A stretch of 64,000 nt of DNA from Nannocystis pusilla (GTDB lineage Bacteria > Myxococcota_A > Polyangia > Nannocystales > Nannocystaceae), in NCBI RefSeq assembly GCF_026626665.1, contig NZ_JAPNKE010000002.1:10374001-10438000 (forward strand), given 5' to 3'. A model generated the notes under the pieces. That model searched no databases, was not told the DNA's origin, and saw nothing but the letters and a program-made list of their open reading frames with translations. Position 1 is the stretch's first letter; every line of letters begins with the position of its first letter. Shown one piece after another: positions 56,717 through 64,000 of this stretch. Both the position numbers and the translations under genes were made by a program.

Positions 56717-56974
56717 CCCGTCCAGTGTGACCCCGCCGTCGCCGCCCGGCCACCCGCCGGCGTGACGCGGTCGGCTCGGCGCGGCCACGCGCCGGGCGCT
56801 GCTGCGCAGACATGGCGTGAAGGACATGTCACAAGGGTCATGCCCTGAGAGACACCTGACGCGCCGCGCCAGTGTCCGCCGGCACGGCCGCGTCCGCTGG
56901 CCGCGCCGGGGCCGCCGCGCGGGGTCCTTGACAGCTCGATGTCGTCGGTCACGGTTGTGTTCGGAGGACGCGCC

Positions 56975-57438
56975 ATGGCTCTACCCAAGCCGCTCATGGA
57001 CTCGCTGCTGTCGCAATACCGCGGCGAGTTGTCCGCGATCGAAGCTTACGACCGCGCGCTGCAGAAGTTCGCCGGCCAGGCGGAGGAGGCCGAGCTGTTG
57101 CGGCTGCGAGAGGACCACCTCGGGGCGGTGCGCCGGCTCGGCGCGATCATCCGCCAGCACGGCGGCGTCGAGCCGGAGAGCTCCGGCGCGTGGGGCTCGC
57201 TGACGACCGGCCTCGAGCGTCTGGCCTCGATCGTCAACGACGAGGTCCGCTGCGCGTGCTGCACCGCGGCGAGACGGTCGGCTACGAGGGCTACGCCAAG
57301 CTCCTGTCCGACCCGACGCTGGAGGACGACGTGGTGCAGGAGCTCCAGGTCCTGCTCGACCGCTCCCAGGACCACCTGACCCGCCTGGAGACGATGCTCG
57401 AGCAGTTGCCCGCCGCGCCCAATCGCCCGATGATCTGA
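56975..57438 (+). CDS. DUF2383-like four-helix protein (one frameshift)
   Basis: This protein of about 154 residues starts MALPKPLMDSLLSQYRGELS. Its long helices (AIEAYDRALQKFAGQAEEAE; LLRLREDHLGAVRRLGAIIR; VVQELQVLLDRSQDHLTRLE) match ferritin-like DUF2383/PA2169-type proteins, often stress-linked, of unknown function. The two halves are joined by one indel near 57255 (VNDE to VLRVLHRGETVGYEGY). Ribosome site GGAGGAC lies before the ATG, and TTGACA (56931-56936) could be a -35 box, though no good -10 follows. Confidence 0.75.
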
Positions 57439-57473
57439 TCGGGTGGACGCGAGCGGTCGCCCAGTCTATCGTG

Positions 57474-57485
57474 AGTGCATGCACT
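57474..57485. promoter_or_regulatory. 12-bp palindrome before the Cys-rich lipoprotein
   Basis: AGTGCATGCACT is a perfect palindrome ending 4 bp before the ATG at 57490, flanked by GTG and TAC that nearly extend it. It may bind a repressor or fold in the leader RNA over the ribosome site. It also supplies the alternative GTG start at 57475. Confidence 0.45.
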
Positions 57486-57489
57486 TACG

Positions 57490-58272
57490 ATGGATTGGGT
57501 TGTCTTCCTCGCCCTCGCCCTCGGCTGTCTGCTCCCCGCGTGTGTCGTGCAAAAGGCCGACACCGGCGGCTCCGAGCAGACGACGACGGAACCTTCGGGC
57601 CCGGCCGCCAGCGCGACCGAGTCGGGGAGCAGCGAGGGCACGGGGCCCAGCGTCCCGCCGAGCACGGGCGAGGCCACGAGCATGGGCGAGACCACGGGCA
57701 CCACGGCGGAGCCGCTCACCACCACCGCGGACTCGCAGAGCTCGACCAGCGGCGGGGTCCAGCACATGGTCTGCGAGGTCCCGTTCCCCGAGCCGGCGCC
57801 TCCGCTGCCGCCGATCAACTTCGGCCCCGACGCGCGGCCCCGGTTCGACGACTGGACCGACCTCGACTGCGGCAGTTTGACTGCGGTGGCCTGCGGCCGA
57901 CCCGAGGACCCGCCGTGCAACGGGATCTGCCTGCGCGGCACGGCCGAGGGCCCGGGCGTGTGCACCTTCGCCGACATCGACATCTGGTGCGACGGGGAGG
58001 GTGAGGCGATCGGCTACGGCGAGGGCACCTGCTGGGCCTGCTCGCCGTCCGAGGCGCGCGCGCTGGCCTGCTGCGAGTTCCCCGAGGGCTTCGATTGCCG
58101 CGATTGGCCGTACCCGAGCGACGGCCCGCCCGGGAGCATCTGCGCCCGTCACGAAGACTGCGAGCCCGGGCTGGTGTGCGGCGCGCACCGGGGCGAGGGC
58201 TACGGGATCTGCCAGTGCCCCGGCCTCGTCGCGGAAGACGTGGCGCCGCCGCAGAGCTGCTTCCAGCAGTGA
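57490..58272 (+). CDS. Cys-rich lipoprotein with Ser/Thr linker
   Basis: Starts MDWVVFLALALGCLLPAC; lipid Cys in LLPAC, then ~70 residues of Ser/Thr/Gly/Glu (ETTGTTAEPLTTTADSQSST type). The globular part has about 16 Cys (DCGSLTAVACGRPEDPPCNG, CWACSPSEARALACCEFPEG, RHEDCEPGLVCGAHRGEGYG, CQCPG). The C-terminal CxxxEDCxxGLVC pattern resembles small disulfide modules common in secreted proteins of this group. No enzymatic motif. Convergent with the TerB-like gene. Confidence 0.8.
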   Translation: MDWVVFLALALGCLLPACVVQKADTGGSEQTTTEPSGPAASATESGSSEGTGPSVPPSTGEATSMGETTGTTAEPLTTTADSQSSTSGGVQHMVCEVPFPEPAPPLPPINFGPDARPRFDDWTDLDCGSLTAVACGRPEDPPCNGICLRGTAEGPGVCTFADIDIWCDGEGEAIGYGEGTCWACSPSEARALACCEFPEGFDCRDWPYPSDGPPGSICARHEDCEPGLVCGAHRGEGYGICQCPGLVAEDVAPPQSCFQQ

Positions 58273-58279
58273 ACGAAGG

Positions 58280-58520
58280 CGCCTGTCCGCAAGGACAGGC
58301 GTGCAAGCCGCGAGCGAGACGCCTGTCCCAGGAGACAGGCGGGACGAAGCCCGGCCGCGCGGGGCTCGGCGGTGGAGCTGTCCAAACGGACAGGCTCTCG
58401 CGCCGGCCGACGTCCGAGAAAACTGTCCGCAAGGACAGGCGCTCTCGGCAGAGGACTACGTCCCCGTCGGCGAGCGCGCTGGCCGGGGCGCAAAAGCTGC
58501 CCGCGAGGACAGGCGCCTCT
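58280..58520. terminator. Cluster of four or five GGACAG hairpins
   Basis: Perfect stems: CGCCTGTCC/GGACAGGCG around GCAA (58280-58301), CGCCTGTC/GACAGGCG around CCAGGA (58320-58341), CTGTCC/GGACAG around AAAC (58378-58393), and CTGTCC/GGACAG around GCAA (58423-58438). A weaker one (CTGCCC, GGACAG) lies near 58497. They fill the gap between the convergent lipoprotein and TerB-like genes. Two have GNRA-type GCAA loops, which are stable in RNA. Confidence 0.7.
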
Positions 58521-58570
58521 TCGCGGAGGAGAACGTCCGCCGGCGGATTGTCCCTGGGGTGCGGGCGGCG

Positions 58571-59308
58571 TCAGCCGAGGATCACGCGGGCGACGTCCTC
58601 GGGGACGGCCATGCGCGCGGCGAGGGCGAGGAACAGCGGGCGGCCGAAGGCGGCGTGGTTGCTGCCGCGGATCTGGCGAGCGATCTCCTCGAGCGCCCGA
58701 CCGCGGCGCTCGGGCTCGGCGAGCTGCAGGGCGCCGCCGAGCTCGTCGAGGGTGGGGGCCTGGTCGAGCAGACGCAGGGCCCGCTGGCGGCGCGGCTCGC
58801 TGAGCGGCAGGCGGGCCAGGAGGGCGCGGAACTCGGCCCGGCCGTCCTCGTCGATCGCCTGCATCGGATCGCGCGCCGCATCGGCGCGGCGGTGCAGCAT
58901 CATCGCCGCGAACGCGGCCACGTACTGCGCCAGCTTGCCTGCCTCCGCCGTCCACGCCTTGCGCCACGTCGTCAGCGGCTCGCGGTCGACGCCGAGCAGC
59001 TCGCCGACGCGGCCGAGCACCTCCGCCTCCTCCGCGCTGCCCTCGCCGTCGACCAGCGCGATCGACCAGGCGCTGCGCAAGATGTCCGCCGCGCGATCGG
59101 CCGGCAGCCGCGGCAGCCCGCGGGCGTACTCCCACAGCGCCCCCGCGTCGGCGACCCGATCGATCCACGCGTCCTGCTCCTCGGCGGGCAGCTGCGCGTG
59201 CGCCAGCGCCAGGATCCGCGTCGCCTCGCCGCCCTTGAGCACGCCGTCGGCCAGCGCGACGAGGCCGGCCGAGGTCAGAGTCCACGCTTGTTCGTCGGTG
59301 AGCGCCAC
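58571..59308 (-). CDS. TerB-like helical protein
   Basis: This 245-residue, all-helical protein starts MALTDEQAWTLTSAGLVALA. The stretches ALADGVLKGGEATRILALAH and SIALVDGEGSAEEAEVLGRV have the pattern of TerB/tellurite-resistance domains (two acidic helix turns, D-G-x-x-x-x-x-E). The role of stand-alone TerB proteins is unclear, with metal binding suggested. No other Ter genes lie nearby. The second half (LARLPLSEPRRQRALRLLDQ onward) is not recognised. Confidence 0.65.
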   Translation of the reverse strand: MALTDEQAWTLTSAGLVALADGVLKGGEATRILALAHAQLPAEEQDAWIDRVADAGALWEYARGLPRLPADRAADILRSAWSIALVDGEGSAEEAEVLGRVGELLGVDREPLTTWRKAWTAEAGKLAQYVAAFAAMMLHRRADAARDPMQAIDEDGRAEFRALLARLPLSEPRRQRALRLLDQAPTLDELGGALQLAEPERRGRALEEIARQIRGSNHAAFGRPLFLALAARMAVPEDVARVILG

Positions 59309-59574
59309 GCGCCCACGTTAGCCAGCTTCGGCCGGGACGTCACCCGGCTCGTGCGACCCGCGGCCGCGACACGATCGCCCCCTGCGCGCGCGACCCAACA
59401 TCATATCCGTCTTTGCCCGCGGATGAGAAGTGGTTTCGAGCACGAGGGGGCGCGCGGCACTTACTGAGCTGCGATCTGTGACGGGTGGGGACTGGAGGGG
59501 ACTGAAGATGACGGAAGGGGACTTGTGGGGACACGGCGGGCTCGGGTATGGTGAGCGGAGAGCGAGGCCAAGCC

Positions 59575-60357
59575 ATGGACTTCAGGCAGCGGACGCGACA
59601 CGAGATCACCCGCGACGTCCGGATCACCGCCGCGGGGTTCGCCCAGGAGCTCGTCAAGACCGCGGTCGCGTCGCTGCAGCGCGCGGCGGTCAGCGACAGC
59701 GATCCCGACGTAGCGCGGCTCTTCGACGAGGTCGACGCGCTCGTCGACCGCTTCCGCAGTCATCACCGCGAGCTCAGCAACGCGCGGGTGCTGCGGCGCG
59801 GCAATCAGTTGGCGCGGCCGCCGGAGCCCGGCGTGCCGGAGCCGGCGCGGCCGTTCTCCTACGTCGGCCCCTACTTCGGGGCCTACAGCGACTTCGACGC
59901 GTTCGCCCGCGGCGCGCTCGGCTTCACCGGCCGCGTCCACCCGCGCACCGACATGGCGGGGATCGGCCTCGACATGCACCTGCAGCGGCACTTCTGGACC
60001 GTCGAGCGCGAGGGCACGCTGTACGCCTTCCGCCTCGGCGACGAGGACGGCGAGGGCGAGGCGCAGCAGGCCGAGCGGGTGCGCCGGCTCCTGCGCGCCC
60101 GCTTCGGCGACGACGGCATCGACGAGGCGCTCCCGGTCTACGCCGGCAAGTTCGCCAGCATCCCCGAGTTCGTCCGCGACTTCCTGTGGAAGCTGCCCTT
60201 TCCGACCTGGCTCTTGATTCATGTCGACGTGACCACCCTCGGCTACGAGTGGAGCGTCGACCGATCGATCTTCACCCTCGCGGCCGGCGAGGGCAAGATG
60301 CACGTGTTCATCCGCCGCGACCCGCTGTCACACTGGCGCTATCGCCTGCCCGTGTGA
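59575..60357 (+). CDS. Conserved-looking protein of unknown function
   Basis: This 260-residue soluble protein starts MDFRQRTRHEITRDVRITAA; an alternative Met lies at 59548. It has a helical N-terminal third (QELVKTAVASLQRAAVSDSD, FDEVDALVDRFRSHHRELSN), a mixed middle (FSYVGPYFGAYSDFDAFARG) and a beta-rich end (LLIHVDVTTLGYEWSVDRSI). The even composition and single intact frame support a real gene. I do not recognise a family. It stands alone between the TerB-like gene (divergent) and the CAP protein. Confidence 0.65.
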   Translation: MDFRQRTRHEITRDVRITAAGFAQELVKTAVASLQRAAVSDSDPDVARLFDEVDALVDRFRSHHRELSNARVLRRGNQLARPPEPGVPEPARPFSYVGPYFGAYSDFDAFARGALGFTGRVHPRTDMAGIGLDMHLQRHFWTVEREGTLYAFRLGDEDGEGEAQQAERVRRLLRARFGDDGIDEALPVYAGKFASIPEFVRDFLWKLPFPTWLLIHVDVTTLGYEWSVDRSIFTLAAGEGKMHVFIRRDPLSHWRYRLPV

Positions 60358-60430
60358 CGGCGGAGCGGATCGATCTGCCGCGGTCGTCGACCGCCCCCGG
60401 GCGCCGGCGGTCATCGTCGAGCGCGTTGCA

Positions 60431-60466
60431 GGCGCTCGGCCCGCGGCCTGGCGTGGGCCGAGCGCC
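60431..60466. terminator. 12-bp perfect hairpin
   Basis: GGCGCTCGGCCC (60431-60442) pairs perfectly with GGGCCGAGCGCC (60455-60466) around a 12-nt loop, 73 bp after the stop of the gene ending at 60357. No T-run follows. It is not of the GGACA family, so the family is not used for every gene end. Confidence 0.55.
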
Positions 60467-60586
60467 GTTCGTCGCGCGACGGTCGACCTCGCGCGAGGCC
60501 GCGGCGCCCCGGGGAGGCGACGGACGTCGCCGGGCTTCGCTCGTGTTCGCCGGTCGCGGCGGGCGCTCGAGCCACGCTCGCTCCTC

Positions 60587-61183
60587 ATGTCCACCCGTAT
60601 CCGTCCTCGTCATCGGTCCGCCGCGCGCCCCGCCGGCCTCCTCGTCGCCGGCCTGTCGGCGCTCGCAGCGGCTTGCTTTCCAGACATGTCCTCGGAGACA
60701 TATGGTGATTCATCCGCGATCGAGCTGGCGATCGTGCCGCGGTCCGACCCCGAGCCCGGTCGCCTCGCCGGGATCACCGCGGCGCACAACGCCGTGCGCG
60801 CCGAGCTGAACATCGCGCCGCTGACCTGGTCGCCGCAGGTCGCAGCGTTCGCTCAGGCGTGGGCCGACAAGCTGGCCGAGCAGGGCTGCGTGATGCAGCA
60901 CCGGCCGTACGAGGGGCCCGACGCGCAGAAGTACGGCGAGAACATCTTCAGCAGCTGGGGCTACGCGCCGAGCGCCGTGGACGTGGTCGCCGACTGGGCC
61001 TCGGAGGCCGCGGACTACAACGCGATCACCGACACCTGCAGCGGCGTGTGCGGCCACTACACGCAGGTCGTGTGGGCCGCCAGCGAACGCCTCGGCTGCG
61101 GCATGGCCAGCTGCGGCGACAAGGAGGTGTGGGTCTGCAACTACGACCCGCCCGGCAACATCTGGGGCGAGCGCCCCTATTGA
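60587..61183 (+). CDS. CAP/SCP-domain lipoprotein
   Basis: This 198-residue protein has a signal with lipobox-like LAAAC near residue 30, then a CAP (PR-1/SCP) domain: AAHNAVRAELNIAPLTWSPQ, GENIFSSWG, CGHYTQVVWAASERLGCG, VWVCNYDPPGN. These hold the His and Glu residues of the CAP cavity. Bacterial CAP proteins are secreted and of uncertain activity. A GACATGT/GAGACAT word occurs inside the coding sequence near 60683. Convergent with the OPT gene (25 bp). Confidence 0.9.
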   Translation: MSTRIRPRHRSAARPAGLLVAGLSALAAACFPDMSSETYGDSSAIELAIVPRSDPEPGRLAGITAAHNAVRAELNIAPLTWSPQVAAFAQAWADKLAEQGCVMQHRPYEGPDAQKYGENIFSSWGYAPSAVDVVADWASEAADYNAITDTCSGVCGHYTQVVWAASERLGCGMASCGDKEVWVCNYDPPGNIWGERPY

Positions 61184-61208
61184 CGCTCGCCGCGGCGCGG
61201 CGCGCCCG

Positions 61209-63411
61209 TCAGCGGCGCGCCACCGTCACCAGCCCGAAGACGAGCAGGCCGAACGGGATCAGCGACCCGATGTCGCCGAGCTCGGCGGTCTCCCCGAAGT
61301 TGATCGCGTGCTGCACCGACGGCGCGAGCGCCAGCAGGGCCAGACCGATGCCCGCGATCGCCCCGCCGGCGATGAGGCCGCTCGACATCAGCACGCCGGG
61401 GCTCGACTCGGCCTCCAGCTCGCTCTCGGCGGCCAGGCCGGCCTCGGAGCGCCGGCGCTGGCGGGCGCGGTCGGCGAAGTGACGCACGAGGCCGCCGACG
61501 AAGATCGGCGCGCTGGCGGCGATGGGCAGGTACACGCCGACGGCGAACGGCAGCGCGCTGACGCTGGCCAGCTCGAGCGTCACCGCGATCATCACCCCGA
61601 GGATGACGAGCACCCACGGCAGCTGCTGGGTGAGGATGCCGTCGGTGATGAGCGCCATCAGGCTCGCCTTGGGCGCGTCGTACTTGACCACCGGCGTGTC
61701 GTCGTCGCGCTTCTTGACCCGACCGTTGATGCCCGGGTCGACCAGGTACTTGATCTTGCCCGTCTCGTCGACCAGGTACTTGCCGGCCGGGATGCCGTCG
61801 CGCGGCTTGGGCAGTTGCAGCACGCGGTAGGTGGCCGAGTCGTTCAGCGCCTCGGGCCCGCGCAGCGGCTCGGCCGGGCCGAGCGGCACGTCGGCGGGCG
61901 CGTGCACCCCGGCGGCCTCGTGCTTCAGCGTGTAGACGGTGCTGGCGTTGTTGAGCAGCAGCAGCGTGAAGCCGATCACCAGCGCCGAGGTGGCCGCGCC
62001 GAGGATCATCGTGATCTGCTGCCGCCGCGGGGTCGCGCCGATCAAAGAGCCGGTCTTCAGCGACTAGCGCCGTGGTCCCGCCGACGCTGGCGGCCACGCA
62101 GACGACGCCGGCGATGGTGAGCGCGCCGAGGCGGTGCTCGGGCCCGACCCAGTCGGCGGCCAGGAAGATCAGGCAGGTCAGCAGCAGCGTCGCCACCGTC
62201 ATGCCGGAGATCGGGTTCGACGACGAGCCGATCTCGCCGGTCAAGCGGCCCGACACGGTGACGAACAGGAACGCGAACAGGCCCATCAACAGCGCGCCGA
62301 GGAAGCCGACGGGGAAGAACGGCGACAGGCTGATCGCGGTGATCACCCCCAGCGCGCCGAGCAGCACCGTCTTCATCGACAGCTCGCGCTCGGTGCGGAT
62401 CACCTCGGTCTTGCCCTTCCCGGCGCCGAGCGAGGACAGGCCGGCGCGCAGCGACGAGACGATCGTCGGCAGCGAGCGCGCCATGCTGATGATGCCGCCG
62501 GCCGCCACCGCGCCCGCGCCGATGTAGAGCACGTAGGCGTTGCGGATGTCGTCGATGCCCATCGCCGCGATCGGCTTGGTGGCCGGGAACACCAGCGCGT
62601 CGGGGCTGGCGCTGCCGAAGAACTTGATCATCGGGATCAGCACCAGATACGACAGCACGCCGCCGCCGAGCATGATCCCGCCGACGCGCAGGCCGACGAT
62701 GTAGCCGACCCCGAGCAGCTCCGGCGAGATCTCCGCGCCCACCGAGCCGCCCGGCAGCACCCCCGGCGTGTGCACGGTGAGGTCGCCCTGCGGCGTGGCG
62801 ATCGTCTTCGTCCCGCCCGAGACCCACGTCGGCACCTCCTTCCACAGGTGCGCGCCCGCCATCGCCAGCTTGTAGAACAGGCCGACGAAGAAGCCGCTGA
62901 ACACGGTGCGCGCGGTCGCTCCGCCGCGCTCGCCGACCTTCAGCACCTCGGCGCAGGCGGTGCCCTCGGGGAACGCCAGCGACTTGTCGGCCATCATCGG
63001 CCGGCGCATCGGCGAGAACAGCAGCACGCCGAGGATGCTGCCGAGGATCGCCACCAGCATCACGCGGCCGATGTCCATGTCGTAGCCGAGGATCATCAGC
63101 GCCGGCATGGTGACGCCGACGCCGAACGCGATCGACTCGCCGGCCGAGCCGGCCGTCTGCACCGTGTTGTTCTCGAGGATGGTGGCGCGGCGGGTCCCGA
63201 GCGCGCGGCTCAGCGCGCGCAGCACCGTGATCGCCAGCACCGCCACCGGGATCGAGGCCGACACGGTGAGGCCGACCTTGAGGGTCAGGTAGATCGACGA
63301 CGCGCCGAACACGATCCCGAGCAGGACGCCGAGCAGCAGCGGCCCGCGCGTCAATTCGGGCGGGTCGCGGTCGGGCGGGACGGGGATCGGGAGCGCTTCG
63401 CCTTCAGCCAC
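61209..63411 (-). CDS. OPT-family oligopeptide transporter (one frameshift)
   Basis: This membrane protein of about 734 residues and 14 or more helices starts MAEGEALPIPVPPDRDPPEL. Family marks include YLTLKVGLTVSASIPVAVLA, NNTVQTAGSAGESIAFGVGV, FPEGTACAEVLKVGE and, in the second half, SLKTGSLIGATPRRQQITMI. One indel near 62070 joins SVGGTTA to SLKTGSLIG. Bacterial OPT members import small peptides or metal complexes; the substrate is not known. A hydrophilic insertion (about 61660-61930) holds KYLVD repeats. Confidence 0.88.
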
Positions 63412-63453
63412 GCGGCGACGGTAGCCGATCCGCGCCCAGCGGTCACGCGCGAT

Positions 63454-64000
63454 TCAGGCGGCCTGCTTGCGCCGCTGCTTCAGCTCGAGCACGAGGCCGA
63501 GCAGCAGGGTGATCGCGGTCAGCGGCAAGGCGACGTAGCGCATCAGCATGCCGTAGGTCGCCAGCGCCGCGTGCTGCTGCGAGGCGAGGATCAAATAGGC
63601 CGTGTACGCGACGTAGTAGAACAGGAACAGCGCGCCCTCCCAGCGGGCCAGGCCGCCGCCGGTGATGAACAGCGGCAGGCAGGACACGGCGACCGCGGTC
63701 ATCACCGGGATGTCGAACGACAGCGCGTCCGGGGCGACCGAGACGCCAGTCGGGGCGACCGCGGCGCTGATGCCGAGGACGCAGAAGACGTTGAAGATGT
63801 TGCTGCCGACGACGTTGCCGACGGCGATGTCGCGCTGGCCGCGGACGGCGGCCAGCACCGAGGTGGCGACCTCCGGCAGCGAGGTGCCGGCGGCGACGAT
63901 CGTCAGGCCGATGACGAGCTCGCTGACGCCGAACAGGCGGGCGAACGCGACCGCGCCGTCCACCAGCCAGCCCGAGCCGAGCACCAGCATGCCGAGGCCC
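63454..64000 (-). CDS. Na+/Ca2+ exchanger (CaCA family, partial)
   Basis: This is the C-terminal half (about 182 residues) of a CaCA-type exchanger (YrbG-like); the 5' part lies beyond the window. The second alpha repeat is intact: GLTIVAAGTSLPEVATSVLA and then GNVVGSNIFNVFCVLGISAA. Helices continue to LLLGLVLELKQRRKQAA. It would exchange sodium or protons for calcium across the inner membrane. It is followed by the OPT gene in the same orientation. Confidence 0.9.
   Translation of the reverse strand, partial: GLGMLVLGSGWLVDGAVAFARLFGVSELVIGLTIVAAGTSLPEVATSVLAAVRGQRDIAVGNVVGSNIFNVFCVLGISAAVAPTGVSVAPDALSFDIPVMTAVAVSCLPLFITGGGLARWEGALFLFYYVAYTAYLILASQQHAALATYGMLMRYVALPLTAITLLLGLVLELKQRRKQAA

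Overview
The window is very GC-rich bacterial DNA. Its gene content points to a myxobacterium-like delta-proteobacterium, most likely of the Nannocystis type. Supporting signs are three Hanks-type Ser/Thr kinases (one with TPRs), an FHA-FHA-ABC exporter, a PEGA protein, many lipoproteins with long Ser/Thr/Gly linkers behind the lipid-attachment Cys, and large intergenic gaps. This is inference from gene style; there is no rRNA marker. No rRNA, tRNA or CRISPR array was seen.

Layout. 1-9 kb: the end of an RND/MMPL exporter, then small metabolic genes (GFA, DUF1835, DUF924, EamA) separated by tandem-repeat gaps. 9-17 kb: a duplicated convergent pair of lipoproteins (A1/B1 and A2/B2) with decayed remains of further copies, ending in a two-helix membrane protein. 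17-28 kb: kinase 1; a tetR-acrA-acrB-like efflux operon closed by a strong bidirectional terminator; an ECF sigma factor divergent from kinase 2 and a PDZ protein. 28-40 kb: an Asp-rich secreted protein, zinc-ribbon protein, UbiA-type prenyltransferase, repeat lipoprotein, TPR kinase 3, PEGA protein, twin-CX3C lipoprotein and the FHA-ABC exporter. 40-48 kb: a tetR/HTTM/membrane-protein operon, a repeat lipoprotein divergent from a vitamin-K-dependent-carboxylase-like HTTM protein, a PF10118 protein, a LecA-like lectin, an LRR lipoprotein and an EamA exporter. 48.7-50.8 kb: a group II intron lying between that exporter and its presumed MocR regulator. 51-64 kb: beta-propeller, acyl-CoA dehydrogenase, methyltransferase, DUF2383-like, TerB-like, CAP-domain and OPT-transporter genes and a partial Na+/Ca2+ exchanger.

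The most unusual signal is a short hairpin family with an invariant stem, TGTCC-N4-GGACA, and a variable tetraloop. I count 14 exact copies, where base composition predicts about 0.06 in 64 kb. Twelve are intergenic, many lie between convergent genes, and related single arms form a 20-unit array at 5353-5633. They look like transcription ends built from a sequence-recognised word, comparable to paired DNA-uptake sequences, but the role is unproven.

About twenty genes need one or more single-base corrections to be read through, often at homopolymers or short GC repeats. I treat these as probable sequencing indels and annotate each gene across them, stating where each shift lies.
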